Of a stretch of 49,060 nucleotides of DNA, positions 32,591 through 44,304 are shown in pieces. The DNA lies in assembly GCA_014323925.1 (NCBI GenBank), contig JACONC010000011.1, positions 1 through 49,060 on the forward strand. Reading direction: 5' to 3'. The notes under the pieces were generated by a model. The model made no database searches. It was not told the origin of the DNA and was given only the letters and a program-made list of their open reading frames with translations. This DNA is from Chromatiales bacterium (GTDB lineage: Bacteria; Pseudomonadota; Gammaproteobacteria; Poriferisulfidales; Oxydemutatoraceae). Position 1 is the stretch's first letter. Each line of letters begins with the position of its first letter. Position numbers and translations under genes: made by a program.

Positions 32591-33330
32591 TGGCTGAATT
32601 GCGTTGGTTGTTGATAATCATCGGAGTAGTCATTATTTTAGCAGTCTACGCCTATAGTAGATATCAGTCCCATTCTAAGAACGAAAAAGAGTCACCCCGC
32701 AGTTCGCCGCCTAGCAACCCTCTGGTGTCCGACAAAAAAATAAAAGCCACCGCCATCCCTTCATTGCGGAACGATTATTCTAAAATAAAATTTGACGGTG
32801 AATTGTTGGGTAAGACTAAACTATCAGAACCCAACAAGCATAGCAAACCTGAAGAGACCAAGCCCCTTGAAATTGAGCAGCCTCTGGAGAAACCTCCTGA
32901 GCGTACCGCCACCACACTTGTTATATTGCATGTATGGGCACACTCAGGGCAATATTGGCAAGGCGACCAATTGATGGAGGTTGCCGAGCAGGCCGGCTTA
33001 ACAGCCACTGATACAAATATCTTTCAGTATTTTCACCAAAGTAACAGCACCGTTCCGTTATTTCATGTCGCCAATAAAACCGAACCAGGAACTTTTGAGT
33101 GGGATAAGATGAAGCAATTTAAAACCCAAGGCGTAAGCCTATTTATAAAACTACCGACATTTTTCTCGGCTTACGAAGCCTTTTCATTGATGTACGCTTG
33201 CGCACAGAGATTTGCCAATGCGCTCAAAGGAGAAATCCGCACCGAAAATCATAAACCCATAACACAAAAAAGCATTGATGATATATACCGCTTGTGTCGG
33301 ACGATTGATGAGCAGCATAATTCCGTATAA
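32587..33330 (+). CDS. zipA: Cell division protein ZipA
   Basis: 247 residues with an N-terminal membrane anchor (LRWLLIIIGVVIILAVYAY), a charged and Pro-rich linker (about residues 28-115) and a C-terminal FtsZ-binding domain (LVILHVWAHSGQYWQGDQL through LFIKLPTF and FANALKGEI). This bitopic protein tethers FtsZ to the inner membrane; it is restricted to gammaproteobacteria, supporting the taxonomic call. Two in-frame ATGs (32587 and 32590) are possible, both coupled to the smc stop. zipA followed by ligA is a conserved gammaproteobacterial order. The linker is short compared with E. coli (328 residues in total). Confidence 0.93.
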   Translation: MMAELRWLLIIIGVVIILAVYAYSRYQSHSKNEKESPRSSPPSNPLVSDKKIKATAIPSLRNDYSKIKFDGELLGKTKLSEPNKHSKPEETKPLEIEQPLEKPPERTATTLVILHVWAHSGQYWQGDQLMEVAEQAGLTATDTNIFQYFHQSNSTVPLFHVANKTEPGTFEWDKMKQFKTQGVSLFIKLPTFFSAYEAFSLMYACAQRFANALKGEIRTENHKPITQKSIDDIYRLCRTIDEQHNSV

Positions 33331-33374
33331 AGACATTGCGTAGATATTTGCAAACCACTGCTAGTACTGGCTGA

Positions 33375-35387
<2,013 letters not shown>

Positions 35388-35443
35388 AATATAATCTGTT
35401 AGTATTTTGCTAGCCGATTTGCGATGAGTTGCGGGTGTTCTGG

Positions 35444-38400
35444 TCACCGTTTGCCAGAGAATATTTTGTTTATGATGCCTCTGATATTTCTGGCCGAGCT
35501 TCTAATTGTGCCTACAGGATCTATTTTTTGAGCAACCGGAGCACTGATAAAATTAATTTCGGGTTTTTCCCAGCTACCTTTTAAGGTGTATTCCAAGGTG
35601 ATTATTTTGTCAACAAAACTATCCATTGCGGTGACTTTGCTTATCAGAAATACGGTAGCAGCCGTCAGAGGACCGCCTAAAAATGCGGTTGCCAATGCAA
35701 CATTGGTGCCTACATGGGGTACGACGATGATGGTTTGGTCGTAATCGCGTTGGCTGATACCAGTCCGCCCGCTGATTTTCATATTCATTGCTGGGCCGCT
35801 AATACTGAGGTTTTGGGTAATCAAATCCGCTTCATTAAATTCCAGTGTGCCTTGCAGGTTGTTGAATTCAAAACCTTTGTCAAAGACATCTTTGAAATCA
35901 AGCGTTAAGCGTCTGGCCAGCACATTTAGATTGAACAGACCGAATAACCTGCCTACTCCCCCCGGCTCTATGGTTTTGACGGAGCCATCTTTGATGCGCA
36001 GTTCTACCGGCCCTCGCAGTTGATCAATCTCAAAATCAACAGGGTTATTGTCCCACTGCAGCTGACCGTTAACTTGCCCTTGCCCGCCTCTGATACCACT
36101 ATAAAAATTCCAGTTGCGTAATAACTGTCCGTAGTCATCGCTTTGTAATAGGAATTTGAAGTTGCTGTAATCTTGTTCGTCAATCTGCGTCCATTCGCCT
36201 TCTAGATGTGCTCGTATTGAGGCTTTGTCATCGCCGGTGCTTTTATTAAAGTCGATGCTGGTTATTTGTACGCCATTGGTAATCGGAGAAAATAGAGCTT
36301 TGAGATTTTCTACATCAAAGTCGCCGATCTTAAGCCGGTCTATTTTCATGGATATCAGCGGCAGCGTCGTTGGATCTGGTTTGCGCGTCTCGGATGATAA
36401 AGAATCACCATTGAGTATCAGGTGTTCTAAATCTATATAAACGCGTTGATCAGAGTCTAAGGGAAAGGAGATATTACCTTTTACTTCGTCGGATTTTAGT
36501 GCTACTAAGGTTTTATCCTGCTGCTTTTTGATTGTCATACTCACATAGTTCGCAGTCGAAGTGTTCCAGACCAGCTCGTTTATCAACACATCTATATCTT
36601 GTGTATAGCGTGTCGGCTGTGCTGTTGTAGGTTGATGATTTTCCAACCAGTCCATCCATTCATTAATAGAGATGCGTGGGATGACACCGCGCACCACGAA
36701 TGAGTTATCCTCATCGGCTTCGTAAGGATAGGCGATATGTGGTGAAAAATAGAGTAAGCCAGTTATCGTTTCGGCTTCGTCCATTTGCAACACCAAGCGT
36801 AGGCGGTTGCCGTAATCCAATTGGTAGTCTTTGCTGTCTTCTTTAATATTTACGATTAATGTAGTATCGATTCTCTCACCAGCGCGTTTATACAACGGCG
36901 CCGGTGCATTGACTGCTAGAGTTTCTAGGTCGGAATTCAATTTAAGTTGTAGCGCACCTGGTGGTGTGGCATGCAGCGGTGGAATTAGCAGTTCTGCTCG
37001 CCAAGTATCGGCGGCCGAGTTGAAGATATTTGCTGGTAGCGAGGCTGTCTGTAAATAGTCGATAGGGAAAGGCATGCGGGTTTCTAACTTAAGTAGCGTT
37101 GAGCCTTCATTAGCTTCGGCTGAAGCAGTCAGTGGATAGGTATCGTTCAGTAATGCTTGAATATTGTCCGAGCGCCCACCTAGTTTATTGAAATACAATC
37201 GCCCTTGTAACTGTTTGAAGTCTAACTCTGATGTTTTTAGCTTTAGGCTTGCGCCATCTAAGTCTATATAGCCCTCTACATAAGTCTCGCGTTCAACGGC
37301 ACGACTAAGTGGTGTCATCACTTTTAGGTTCATATTTACATTGCCATCGGCTGCTAGGTTTGAGATGAGAAGACTGTCGGGGTTAATCAAACCGCTGGTT
37401 GTGACATAACTTAAAATATCAGCCAGCGGTCCTCGTCCTTGTCCATAAATTTCTATATAAGGTTCAGTGATATCTTCAATTAAAACGGTAGCGTCTTCGC
37501 TGTAGAAATCCATGGTGCGCAGATTATCAGCGCGTATTTTCAGTGTTCTATTTTCGAGCAAAAAGTCTAAATTAAGTTCCTTGAGTGCGGGGTCTTTGTT
37601 ACGGTAAAGCAAGTCAAGGTCCGATGCTTGAGCTTGTACCCGCCATAGTCCGGCATCTTGAGCGAAAGGAAAATCAGGATTGCCGTCGATAGACAGTTCG
37701 ACTTGCTCAATAGTGCCGCCGCGCAAGCCATTATTGAGCCAATTTTCAAGTTCAGGATGGAGTGTTTGAGGTGGAATCCACTGCTTGACTTCAAGGGCCG
37801 ACAGATTATTCAATTGCAGTGATGACTGCAGATGTTTATCTTTGTTATTTTTAATTGTATAGATGATATTACCAGAAAGAGTACTATCAGTTCCTTTGAT
37901 GTAAAGTTGCGCAAGATTCCACTCAGAGTGTTCGGCATTGCCTTTATAAGTGCCGCTTACTTCGATACGCTCTAAGTTCTGCGGCACCGCCCGACCATCT
38001 TTATTTACTCTAATATCGTTTAGCATTAATTCTAGTTGTCCGCTTAACGGTTGTGGTAGATCGGCAAATGATTTAGGCAGTGCTACTGGTGGCCAGCGAT
38101 GCGGCGTTGCAAACCAATCGCTGCTATGACTAGTCTGCAATATTAAGTCAATCATTTGTCTATGTTCGACAGTTTTAGCAGAGCTGTGTTCAATACTAAG
38201 GTTGGTTTGCATATAGGAGAGTAGTTGATTGTATATCGAAGGAGAGAGGTGATCGGCATAGATCCGCAGGTTGCTGAAATAATTGTCCTTATCTTGTATT
38301 TGAAAGATTGCCAGATCGGCATTTTCAATAATCGCTGCATCGCTTTGTAGCGATAGATTAGCAAACCCTAATTCTCTACTATCTTCTTCAGCTTGCCAAT

Positions 38401-39295
38401 GTACATCAGTGCTCAGATGCGAGATTGAGTAATTAGGAGTTAAATAATTGTTCAGGGAAAGCGTACCGACCAAGCTTTCTAATCCGCCGCGATAAGATGC
38501 GTATCCCCATAATTCGGTTTGCAATTGACCGTCGTGCGCAGCCTGTATTCCTGCTAGTCTATAGATACCAGCTAATTTTAAGCCCTCGCTACGAATATAG
38601 AATTCGCCCGCTGGATTGATTATATTGTGGTCAAGCGTGGTCGTTAAGTTTAGGTTTTGTCCTAATGTCTGAGGCAGTTCAGTGACTAAGTTTAATTGGG
38701 TCTGATGAAGTTCGGGGCTGATGATGAAATGTTTTACCCGAAAACTTTGCCGAATCTCGTCATACTTATTATCCCAGTGTATTAGCACATCGTGAAATCC
38801 TAAGTCGAAATAGTCTACGGATATGGCTTTGGTGAGCAGTTGTGTCGGATTAAATTGTCGTTCGGGTAGACTCCATTGTCGGTCAATCTGTGGTAATCGT
38901 ACTAATTTGTTTTCTAAATCAGTGCTGATTACTAATTCTATGCCAGCCATCTGTACTGAACTGATGCGCGGTGCAGCGTGTAGTGCCGAACTCAATATAT
39001 CGATGACAATTTCCATTTGCTCAACCTGCAACGGGCGGTTTGAGTTTTTGTCGGTCGTCAGTTGCACTTGTTGGGCATAAATAACCGGATTAATAAAATC
39101 GACCTGTCCGTTAATCTCGGCGATTGATATATCCAGATTGAGTACTTTAGAGATTTGTGAGGCAATTGCTTCGCGATAATGTTCTATATCGTAGACGAAC
39201 CATCGCGCCGCTAGGCTAATCAGTGCGATGACGCTGAGCGTTACTGCTAGAATAGTTAAAATCCAACCAAAGCGCGAATGTTTGCTATTATTCAT
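35444..39295 (-). CDS. yhdP: YhdP-family AsmA-like envelope protein
   Basis: 1283 residues, close to E. coli YhdP (1266). One N-terminal membrane helix (FGWILTILAVTLSVIALISL) is followed by a very long beta-rich periplasmic body of the AsmA/TamB/VPS13-like type and a C-terminal part with GVGRLFGLFNLNVLARRLTLDF, typical of the family. YhdP bridges the inner and outer membranes and carries phospholipids outward together with TamB and YdbH (established for E. coli); the same role is inferred here. It is on the minus strand with mutS upstream; the 50-base gap suggests cotranscription. Confidence 0.92.
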   Translation of the reverse strand: MNNSKHSRFGWILTILAVTLSVIALISLAARWFVYDIEHYREAIASQISKVLNLDISIAEINGQVDFINPVIYAQQVQLTTDKNSNRPLQVEQMEIVIDILSSALHAAPRISSVQMAGIELVISTDLENKLVRLPQIDRQWSLPERQFNPTQLLTKAISVDYFDLGFHDVLIHWDNKYDEIRQSFRVKHFIISPELHQTQLNLVTELPQTLGQNLNLTTTLDHNIINPAGEFYIRSEGLKLAGIYRLAGIQAAHDGQLQTELWGYASYRGGLESLVGTLSLNNYLTPNYSISHLSTDVHWQAEEDSRELGFANLSLQSDAAIIENADLAIFQIQDKDNYFSNLRIYADHLSPSIYNQLLSYMQTNLSIEHSSAKTVEHRQMIDLILQTSHSSDWFATPHRWPPVALPKSFADLPQPLSGQLELMLNDIRVNKDGRAVPQNLERIEVSGTYKGNAEHSEWNLAQLYIKGTDSTLSGNIIYTIKNNKDKHLQSSLQLNNLSALEVKQWIPPQTLHPELENWLNNGLRGGTIEQVELSIDGNPDFPFAQDAGLWRVQAQASDLDLLYRNKDPALKELNLDFLLENRTLKIRADNLRTMDFYSEDATVLIEDITEPYIEIYGQGRGPLADILSYVTTSGLINPDSLLISNLAADGNVNMNLKVMTPLSRAVERETYVEGYIDLDGASLKLKTSELDFKQLQGRLYFNKLGGRSDNIQALLNDTYPLTASAEANEGSTLLKLETRMPFPIDYLQTASLPANIFNSAADTWRAELLIPPLHATPPGALQLKLNSDLETLAVNAPAPLYKRAGERIDTTLIVNIKEDSKDYQLDYGNRLRLVLQMDEAETITGLLYFSPHIAYPYEADEDNSFVVRGVIPRISINEWMDWLENHQPTTAQPTRYTQDIDVLINELVWNTSTANYVSMTIKKQQDKTLVALKSDEVKGNISFPLDSDQRVYIDLEHLILNGDSLSSETRKPDPTTLPLISMKIDRLKIGDFDVENLKALFSPITNGVQITSIDFNKSTGDDKASIRAHLEGEWTQIDEQDYSNFKFLLQSDDYGQLLRNWNFYSGIRGGQGQVNGQLQWDNNPVDFEIDQLRGPVELRIKDGSVKTIEPGGVGRLFGLFNLNVLARRLTLDFKDVFDKGFEFNNLQGTLEFNEADLITQNLSISGPAMNMKISGRTGISQRDYDQTIIVVPHVGTNVALATAFLGGPLTAATVFLISKVTAMDSFVDKIITLEYTLKGSWEKPEINFISAPVAQKIDPVGTIRSSARNIRGIINKIFSGKR

Positions 39296-39345
39296 TGCTT
39301 TGTTATGGTAGTCGGTGGGTGTAGCAACCGCTCATCACTAATGCA

Positions 39346-41910
39346 CTAGGATTTTTCGACTTTGCTTTTAATTTCATATAACTTGGCATGCGCTTCACGC
39401 GGGCTGAGTCCATCAACATCTAGTTGGGAGAGGAGGGTAGTGAGTTCATTATCGGTTTCAATCTTTGGGGTTACTGCTGCTGATAATTCTAAATCCATTT
39501 GCCGACTACCGTTGTTTTGTTTTTGTTGTGCTTCCAACTGATGTAGTTTTTGTTGGGCAACATTGACGACACTCTCTGGCACTCCAGCGAGCCGCGCCAC
39601 CTGCAAACCATAGCTTTTATTAGCTGGACCAGCTTTGACTTTGTATAAAAAGATTATTTTTTCCTTATGTTCAATCGCATCTATATGCACATTATGTACG
39701 GTTGTATAGTGTTGGTCTAGAGAAGTCAATTCAAAATAATGACTGGCAAACAAGGTCAGCGCAAAATTATGCTCTGCGAGATGTGCTACACAAGCCCAAG
39801 CCAAGCTCATACCGTCGAAGGTACTAGTGCCGCGTCCTATTTCGTCCATCAAAATCAGGCTTTGTTTAGTCGCATTATTGAGTATATTGGCGGTTTCGGT
39901 CATCTCGACCATAAAAGTAGAGTGCCCTGATGTAATGTCGTCCGCAGCGCCGATGCGTGTAAAAATCCGATCTATAGGCCCGATGGTCGCTTGGTCAGCT
40001 GGTACATAAGCACCGATGTGTGCGAGCAATACAATTAATGCGGTTTGTCGCATATAAGTTGATTTGCCACCCATATTAGGTCCGGTGATAATCAGTATGC
40101 GTCGCTGTTCATCCATATACAAGTCGTTAGGTATGAACTCTCGGTCCATCGTACGCTCGGCGACCGGATGGCGACCACCAACGATTTTAATGCCAATTTG
40201 ATCAGAAAATGACGGCCGGCAATAATGATACTGCTGTGCGCAACACGCGAGACTATTGTATACATCAAGTGCCGCTAGGCCTTTCGCACATGCTTTGAGT
40301 TCTTCGAGTTCAGGTAACAAGCTCTGTAGCAATTCTAGGTAGATCTTTTTCTCGTACGCTAGTGCTTGTTCTTGAGCGGCGAGTGTACGTCCTTGAAACT
40401 CGCGTAACGCTGGGATAGTAAAACGAGCAGCATTTTTTAGTGTTTGTACACAGTGATAGTCTTCGGGCACATGTTTGGCTTGTGTTCTGGTAATTTCTAT
40501 ATAATAGCCGTGTATTTTATTGTAGGCGATGCGCAGGTTAGCTAAACCGCTACGTTGTTTTTCGTCTTCCTCCAGTTTGATTAGATAGTCGTCAGCGTGG
40601 CTACTCAAAGCACGCAATTCATCTAATTTAGCATCAAAGCCTTGTTTGATAACGCCACCGTCTCTTATCGTCGCCGGCGGTTGATCTTTTATCGCTTTTT
40701 TTAATGTTTCGGTAGTTGTCTGTTTAACATTGAGTGCAGTATCTATTTTTTGTATTAGCACCACCTCGGCGGATTTTAATAAGGCTTTGATGTCCGGTAA
40801 TACCTCCAGTGTTTCGCACATGCCGCGCAAGTCCCTAGGGCGGGCGGTTAACAAAGCAATGCGCGAGATAATGCGCTCTAGATCACTGATTTTTCTAAGT
40901 TGTTGCGTAAGATTTTCTTTGTCACCGTTGTTCAATAGCCACTCAACCGCATCCAAGCGATTGTTGATACGCTGATGATCTTTTAAGGGTTGCCCGAACC
41001 ATCGGCGCAGGCAGCGGCTACCCATAGCTGAACTCGTTTTATCATAAATTGCCACCAAGCTATGTTTATCGTCCCCGCGGATAGTACTGTCTATTTCAAG
41101 GCAGGCGCGACTCTCGGCATCTAGCGCAATATAGTCTTTTAAGTGTTCGACGCTTAGTTTGGATAAGTGCGGTAGCAAGGTTTTCTGGGTTTCCTTCAAA
41201 TAACTAAATAATGCACCGGCGGCACAGATTGCAGCAATCATCTGTGCGCATCCAAAACCACTTAAATCGCGGGTGTTCATTTGTTCGCAGAGGATGCGGT
41301 GGCAATGGTCATAGTTATAGTGCCACGGTGGGCGGGTAGTGCGTTGTGCCGTTGTCGAAATGGCTAAGTCTTGGTCTTCTGCTACGAGTATCTCCGAAGG
41401 TTGTAGCCGTTTGATTTCGGCATTTAAGCTCGTTATGTTCTCACATTCGTATAGCGTGAAATTGCCACTGCTGAGTTCGACAGTGGCGATACCATAGCAG
41501 TCTTTATTGTCATGTATAGAGATCAGCAAGTTTTCTTTTTTTTCTTGCAGCAAGCTCTCTTCAGTGAGGGTGCCGGGTGTGATAATACGCACTACCTTTC
41601 GTTCTACCAACCCTTTAGTTGCTTTAGGATCGCCTACCTGATTGCATAGCACCACAGATTCGCCACGCTGTACCAGCTTGGCAATATACGACTCAACTGA
41701 GTGCACTGGTACGCCGGCCATCGGAATAGGTTCTTTATCAGAACGACTGCGCGAGGTCAGCGTGATATCAAGCAAACGAGATGCTACTTTAGCGTCGTCA
41801 TAAAATAACTCGTAGAAATCGCCCATTTGATAGAGTAATAACAAGTCAGGATATTGAGACTTGATGTCTAAATACTGTTGCATACTTTGTGTGTGTTTAA
41901 TCTCTGGCAT
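39346..41910 (-). CDS. mutS: DNA mismatch repair protein MutS
   Basis: 854 residues, essentially identical in length to E. coli MutS (853). Domain I has the mismatch-probing Phe-X-Glu in [11 protein letters not shown]; the core and clamp follow; the ATPase has Walker [16 protein letters not shown], Walker [21 protein letters not shown] and the helix-turn-helix tail. The far C-terminal [14 protein letters not shown] fits the tetramerisation region. It finds mispairs and recruits MutL, which is not in the window. It is divergent from pncC. Confidence 0.97.
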   Translation of the reverse strand: MPEIKHTQSMQQYLDIKSQYPDLLLLYQMGDFYELFYDDAKVASRLLDITLTSRSRSDKEPIPMAGVPVHSVESYIAKLVQRGESVVLCNQVGDPKATKGLVERKVVRIITPGTLTEESLLQEKKENLLISIHDNKDCYGIATVELSSGNFTLYECENITSLNAEIKRLQPSEILVAEDQDLAISTTAQRTTRPPWHYNYDHCHRILCEQMNTRDLSGFGCAQMIAAICAAGALFSYLKETQKTLLPHLSKLSVEHLKDYIALDAESRACLEIDSTIRGDDKHSLVAIYDKTSSAMGSRCLRRWFGQPLKDHQRINNRLDAVEWLLNNGDKENLTQQLRKISDLERIISRIALLTARPRDLRGMCETLEVLPDIKALLKSAEVVLIQKIDTALNVKQTTTETLKKAIKDQPPATIRDGGVIKQGFDAKLDELRALSSHADDYLIKLEEDEKQRSGLANLRIAYNKIHGYYIEITRTQAKHVPEDYHCVQTLKNAARFTIPALREFQGRTLAAQEQALAYEKKIYLELLQSLLPELEELKACAKGLAALDVYNSLACCAQQYHYCRPSFSDQIGIKIVGGRHPVAERTMDREFIPNDLYMDEQRRILIITGPNMGGKSTYMRQTALIVLLAHIGAYVPADQATIGPIDRIFTRIGAADDITSGHSTFMVEMTETANILNNATKQSLILMDEIGRGTSTFDGMSLAWACVAHLAEHNFALTLFASHYFELTSLDQHYTTVHNVHIDAIEHKEKIIFLYKVKAGPANKSYGLQVARLAGVPESVVNVAQQKLHQLEAQQKQNNGSRQMDLELSAAVTPKIETDNELTTLLSQLDVDGLSPREAHAKLYEIKSKVEKS

Positions 41911-41999
41911 GGCTAGGCTGAAACTGGGTATTCGTTAATTTGTGGATTCTAGAATACATTATACAATTATCAGCGAACAGCCGATGTTATGTTACGGTT

Positions 42000-42512
42000 A
42001 TGCCTGATACTTTAGATGATAAATCGCTCTACGACACAATAAGTAACCGCCTTGCCACCATATTGCGTGCGCGTGGCATGAGACTTGCTACTGCTGAGTC
42101 GTGTACTGGTGGATGGATCGCTAAAGCCTGCACTGATATACCCGGCAGTTCGGCTTGGTTTAGTGCGGGATTGGTGACCTACAGCAACGAGGCGAAACAA
42201 ACCGTGCTTGGCATAGATGCTTCGTTGCTCAGTGAACACGGTGCGGTGAGCTACCAAGTCGTCGCACAAATGCTTGACCATACCTTAGGCAAAGTCACTG
42301 ATGCCGATATTGCAGTTGCAGTCAGTGGTATCGCTGGTCCCGATGGCGGTTGTGCTGCTAAACCAGTTGGCACAATATGGCTTGGGTGGCAATTACGCGG
42401 TGGCACACCGCGCATACGACATTTCAACTTTGTCGGCAGCCGTAGCGACATTCGCCGCACAACTGTTGCTCATGCCGTGCAAGGTATCGTGCAGTTACTG
42501 CAGGAAGGTTAG
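42000..42512 (+). CDS. pncC: Nicotinamide-nucleotide amidohydrolase PncC (CinA C-terminal domain)
   Basis: 170 residues from the ATG at 42000; an upstream TTG start adds 20 residues that look like intergenic sequence. The domain shows LATAESCTGGWIAKACTDIPG, FSAGLVTYSNEAKQ and VSGIAGPDGG, all hallmark blocks of CinA-C/PncC, which deamidates NMN to nicotinate mononucleotide in the pyridine salvage cycle. It lacks the N-terminal MoCF domain of full-length CinA. Lying just before recA is a common bacterial arrangement and explains the historic 'competence' name. Confidence 0.93.
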   Translation: MPDTLDDKSLYDTISNRLATILRARGMRLATAESCTGGWIAKACTDIPGSSAWFSAGLVTYSNEAKQTVLGIDASLLSEHGAVSYQVVAQMLDHTLGKVTDADIAVAVSGIAGPDGGCAAKPVGTIWLGWQLRGGTPRIRHFNFVGSRSDIRRTTVAHAVQGIVQLLQEG

Positions 42513-42593
42513 TCAGTATAAGAGGCTACCGATATCTGCATTAGCGTACGGATAGTCAATCTGGCGGCGTACGGGATAGCTGTTTTGCCAATC

Positions 42594-42615
42594 GATGACT
42601 ATTGGATGACTATTG
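42594..42615. repeat. 11-bp perfect tandem repeat upstream of recA
   Basis: GATGACTATTG occurs twice head to tail (42594-42604 and 42605-42615) in the 245-base gap before recA. A second pair, GCGTACGG(G)ATAG, sits at 42544-42555 and 42567-42579. Both pairs are short and could be slippage products. No CTG-N10-CAG SOS box is seen in this gap. Confidence 0.6.
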
Positions 42616-42757
42616 AAGGCAATTTATAGTTTCGGGATATTGTTCCGTCTATACCCTTATTTGGGGGACTTCGTCAGTTTGCAGCTTAGCACATTCAGTT
42701 ATGGTATAGAATAGCTTGTAAAATTCGTCTATTGATTAAAGTAAAGGAGATAAAACA

Positions 42758-43843
42758 GTGGAAGAGGGTCGTAGAAAAGCGTTAGAAGTTGCACTGGCAC
42801 AGATTGACAAGCAATTCGGTAAGGGTTCTATTATGCGTCTCGGCGATACAAAAGCCGATTACGACATAGAGGTGATGTCAACAGGATCGCTGACTTTGGA
42901 TATAGCCTTGGGCATAGGTGGCTTTCCTAGGGGTCGTATTATCGAGATTTTCGGTACTGAATCGTCTGGTAAAACGACGCTTGCATTACATGCGGTTGCT
43001 CAATGTCAAGCTGCTGGTGGCGTTGCAGCTTTCGTTGACGCCGAGCACGCATTAGATCCTGCTTATGCCGCCAAATTAGGTGTTAATATAGATGACTTTT
43101 TAATATCGCAGCCAGATACCGGTGAGCAGGGTTTAGAGATCACTGATATGTTAGTTCGTTCAGGGTCGGTTGATTTGGTAGTGGTTGATTCGGTTGCTGC
43201 ACTGACACCGCGCTCCGAGATAGAGGGAGATATGGGAGACACCCATGTTGGTTTGCAGGCGCGTCTCATGTCGCAGGCATTGCGCAAGCTGACCGCCAAT
43301 ATACAACGATCCAAAGCCATTGTTATTTTTATTAACCAGATACGAATGAAAATTGGTGTAATGTACGGCAGCCCTGAGACAACCACAGGTGGCAATGCGC
43401 TGAAGTTTTATTCTTCTATGCGCTTGGATATCCGCCGCACTGGTCAGATTAAAAAGGGTGACGAGATTTTGGGCAGCGAAACCCGTGTCAAAGTCGTCAA
43501 GAACAAATTGGCGCCGCCGTTTAAGGTGGCTCAGTTTGAGATTAGATACGGCACCGGTATCGCGCACGATGCCGAGCTGATAGATCTAGGTGTCAAGTAT
43601 GATCTGTTGGAGAAGTTAGGGTCGTGGTATAGTTATAAAAAGGACAAAATAGGGCAAGGTAAGGACAATGTGCGCCTGTACTTGAAAGAGAATCCCAAGG
43701 TGGCAGAAGAGATAGAAAAGGATCTGCGTAGTTTACTCCTACAAGATATTTCGACCCCCGCAGAGCAGGCCAACAATGGTAATAAAGCCGATACCCATGC
43801 GTCTGACAAAGCAACGCAGAAAAATTCAGGTAGCACAGCTTAG
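42758..43843 (+). CDS. recA: Recombinase RecA
   Basis: 361 residues starting at a GTG with a strong AAAGGAG ribosome site. Walker A is [13 protein letters not shown], followed by the catalytic Glu in VDAEHALD, Walker [11 protein letters not shown], loop L2 region [17 protein letters not shown] and the C-terminal acidic-poor tail. It forms the filament for strand exchange and stimulates LexA/UmuD autocleavage in organisms that have them. The tail after residue 330 is rich in Asn/Lys/Thr rather than the acidic tail of E. coli RecA. It overlaps recX by one base. Confidence 0.97.
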   Translation: MEEGRRKALEVALAQIDKQFGKGSIMRLGDTKADYDIEVMSTGSLTLDIALGIGGFPRGRIIEIFGTESSGKTTLALHAVAQCQAAGGVAAFVDAEHALDPAYAAKLGVNIDDFLISQPDTGEQGLEITDMLVRSGSVDLVVVDSVAALTPRSEIEGDMGDTHVGLQARLMSQALRKLTANIQRSKAIVIFINQIRMKIGVMYGSPETTTGGNALKFYSSMRLDIRRTGQIKKGDEILGSETRVKVVKNKLAPPFKVAQFEIRYGTGIAHDAELIDLGVKYDLLEKLGSWYSYKKDKIGQGKDNVRLYLKENPKVAEEIEKDLRSLLLQDISTPAEQANNGNKADTHASDKATQKNSGSTA

Positions 43844-44298
43844 TGGCTGATAGTAGTGCTGTTCTATTAAAAAAAGCCTTATCTTATTTAAGCCGACGAG
43901 AACACTACAGGGCAGAATTGCAATCCAAATTATCTAGAATTAAAGGCGCTAGCGCAGATGATATAGTAGCTGTATTGGATGGTCTGGAAGCCGAGGGTTT
44001 ATTGTCAGATGCGCGTTATATAGAAGCTTTTATTATGTCTCGTCAAGCGAAACGCTACGGCCCTGTGCGCATCAAAATGGAATTGCAGCAAAAGAAACTG
44101 AATGCTGAAAGCGTTGCGCGCATCCTTGCGGCAGTGGATATTGATTGGCAACAAACTGCACAGCAGTGTTTGCGGAAGAAGTTTCCTCAAAAACCGACCA
44201 GCATAAGTGAATTGGCCAAGCAGCGAAATTTTCTTTGGCGACGCGGTTATAGCGAAGAGATGATACGCAAAGCAATCACCACCGATGATGACGATTGA
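43843..44298 (+). CDS. recX: Regulatory protein RecX
   Basis: 151 residues from a GTG that shares its first base with the recA stop (TAGTG). Helical repeats include ALSYLSRREHYRAELQSKL, GLLSDARYIEAFIMSRQAKRYGP and FLWRRGYSEEMIRKAI, the three-helix units of RecX, which caps and inhibits RecA filaments. Length fits (166 in E. coli). Direct overlap with recA means coupled expression at a lower level. Confidence 0.92.
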   Translation: MADSSAVLLKKALSYLSRREHYRAELQSKLSRIKGASADDIVAVLDGLEAEGLLSDARYIEAFIMSRQAKRYGPVRIKMELQQKKLNAESVARILAAVDIDWQQTAQQCLRKKFPQKPTSISELAKQRNFLWRRGYSEEMIRKAITTDDDD

Positions 44299-44304
44299 AA
44301 ATCA

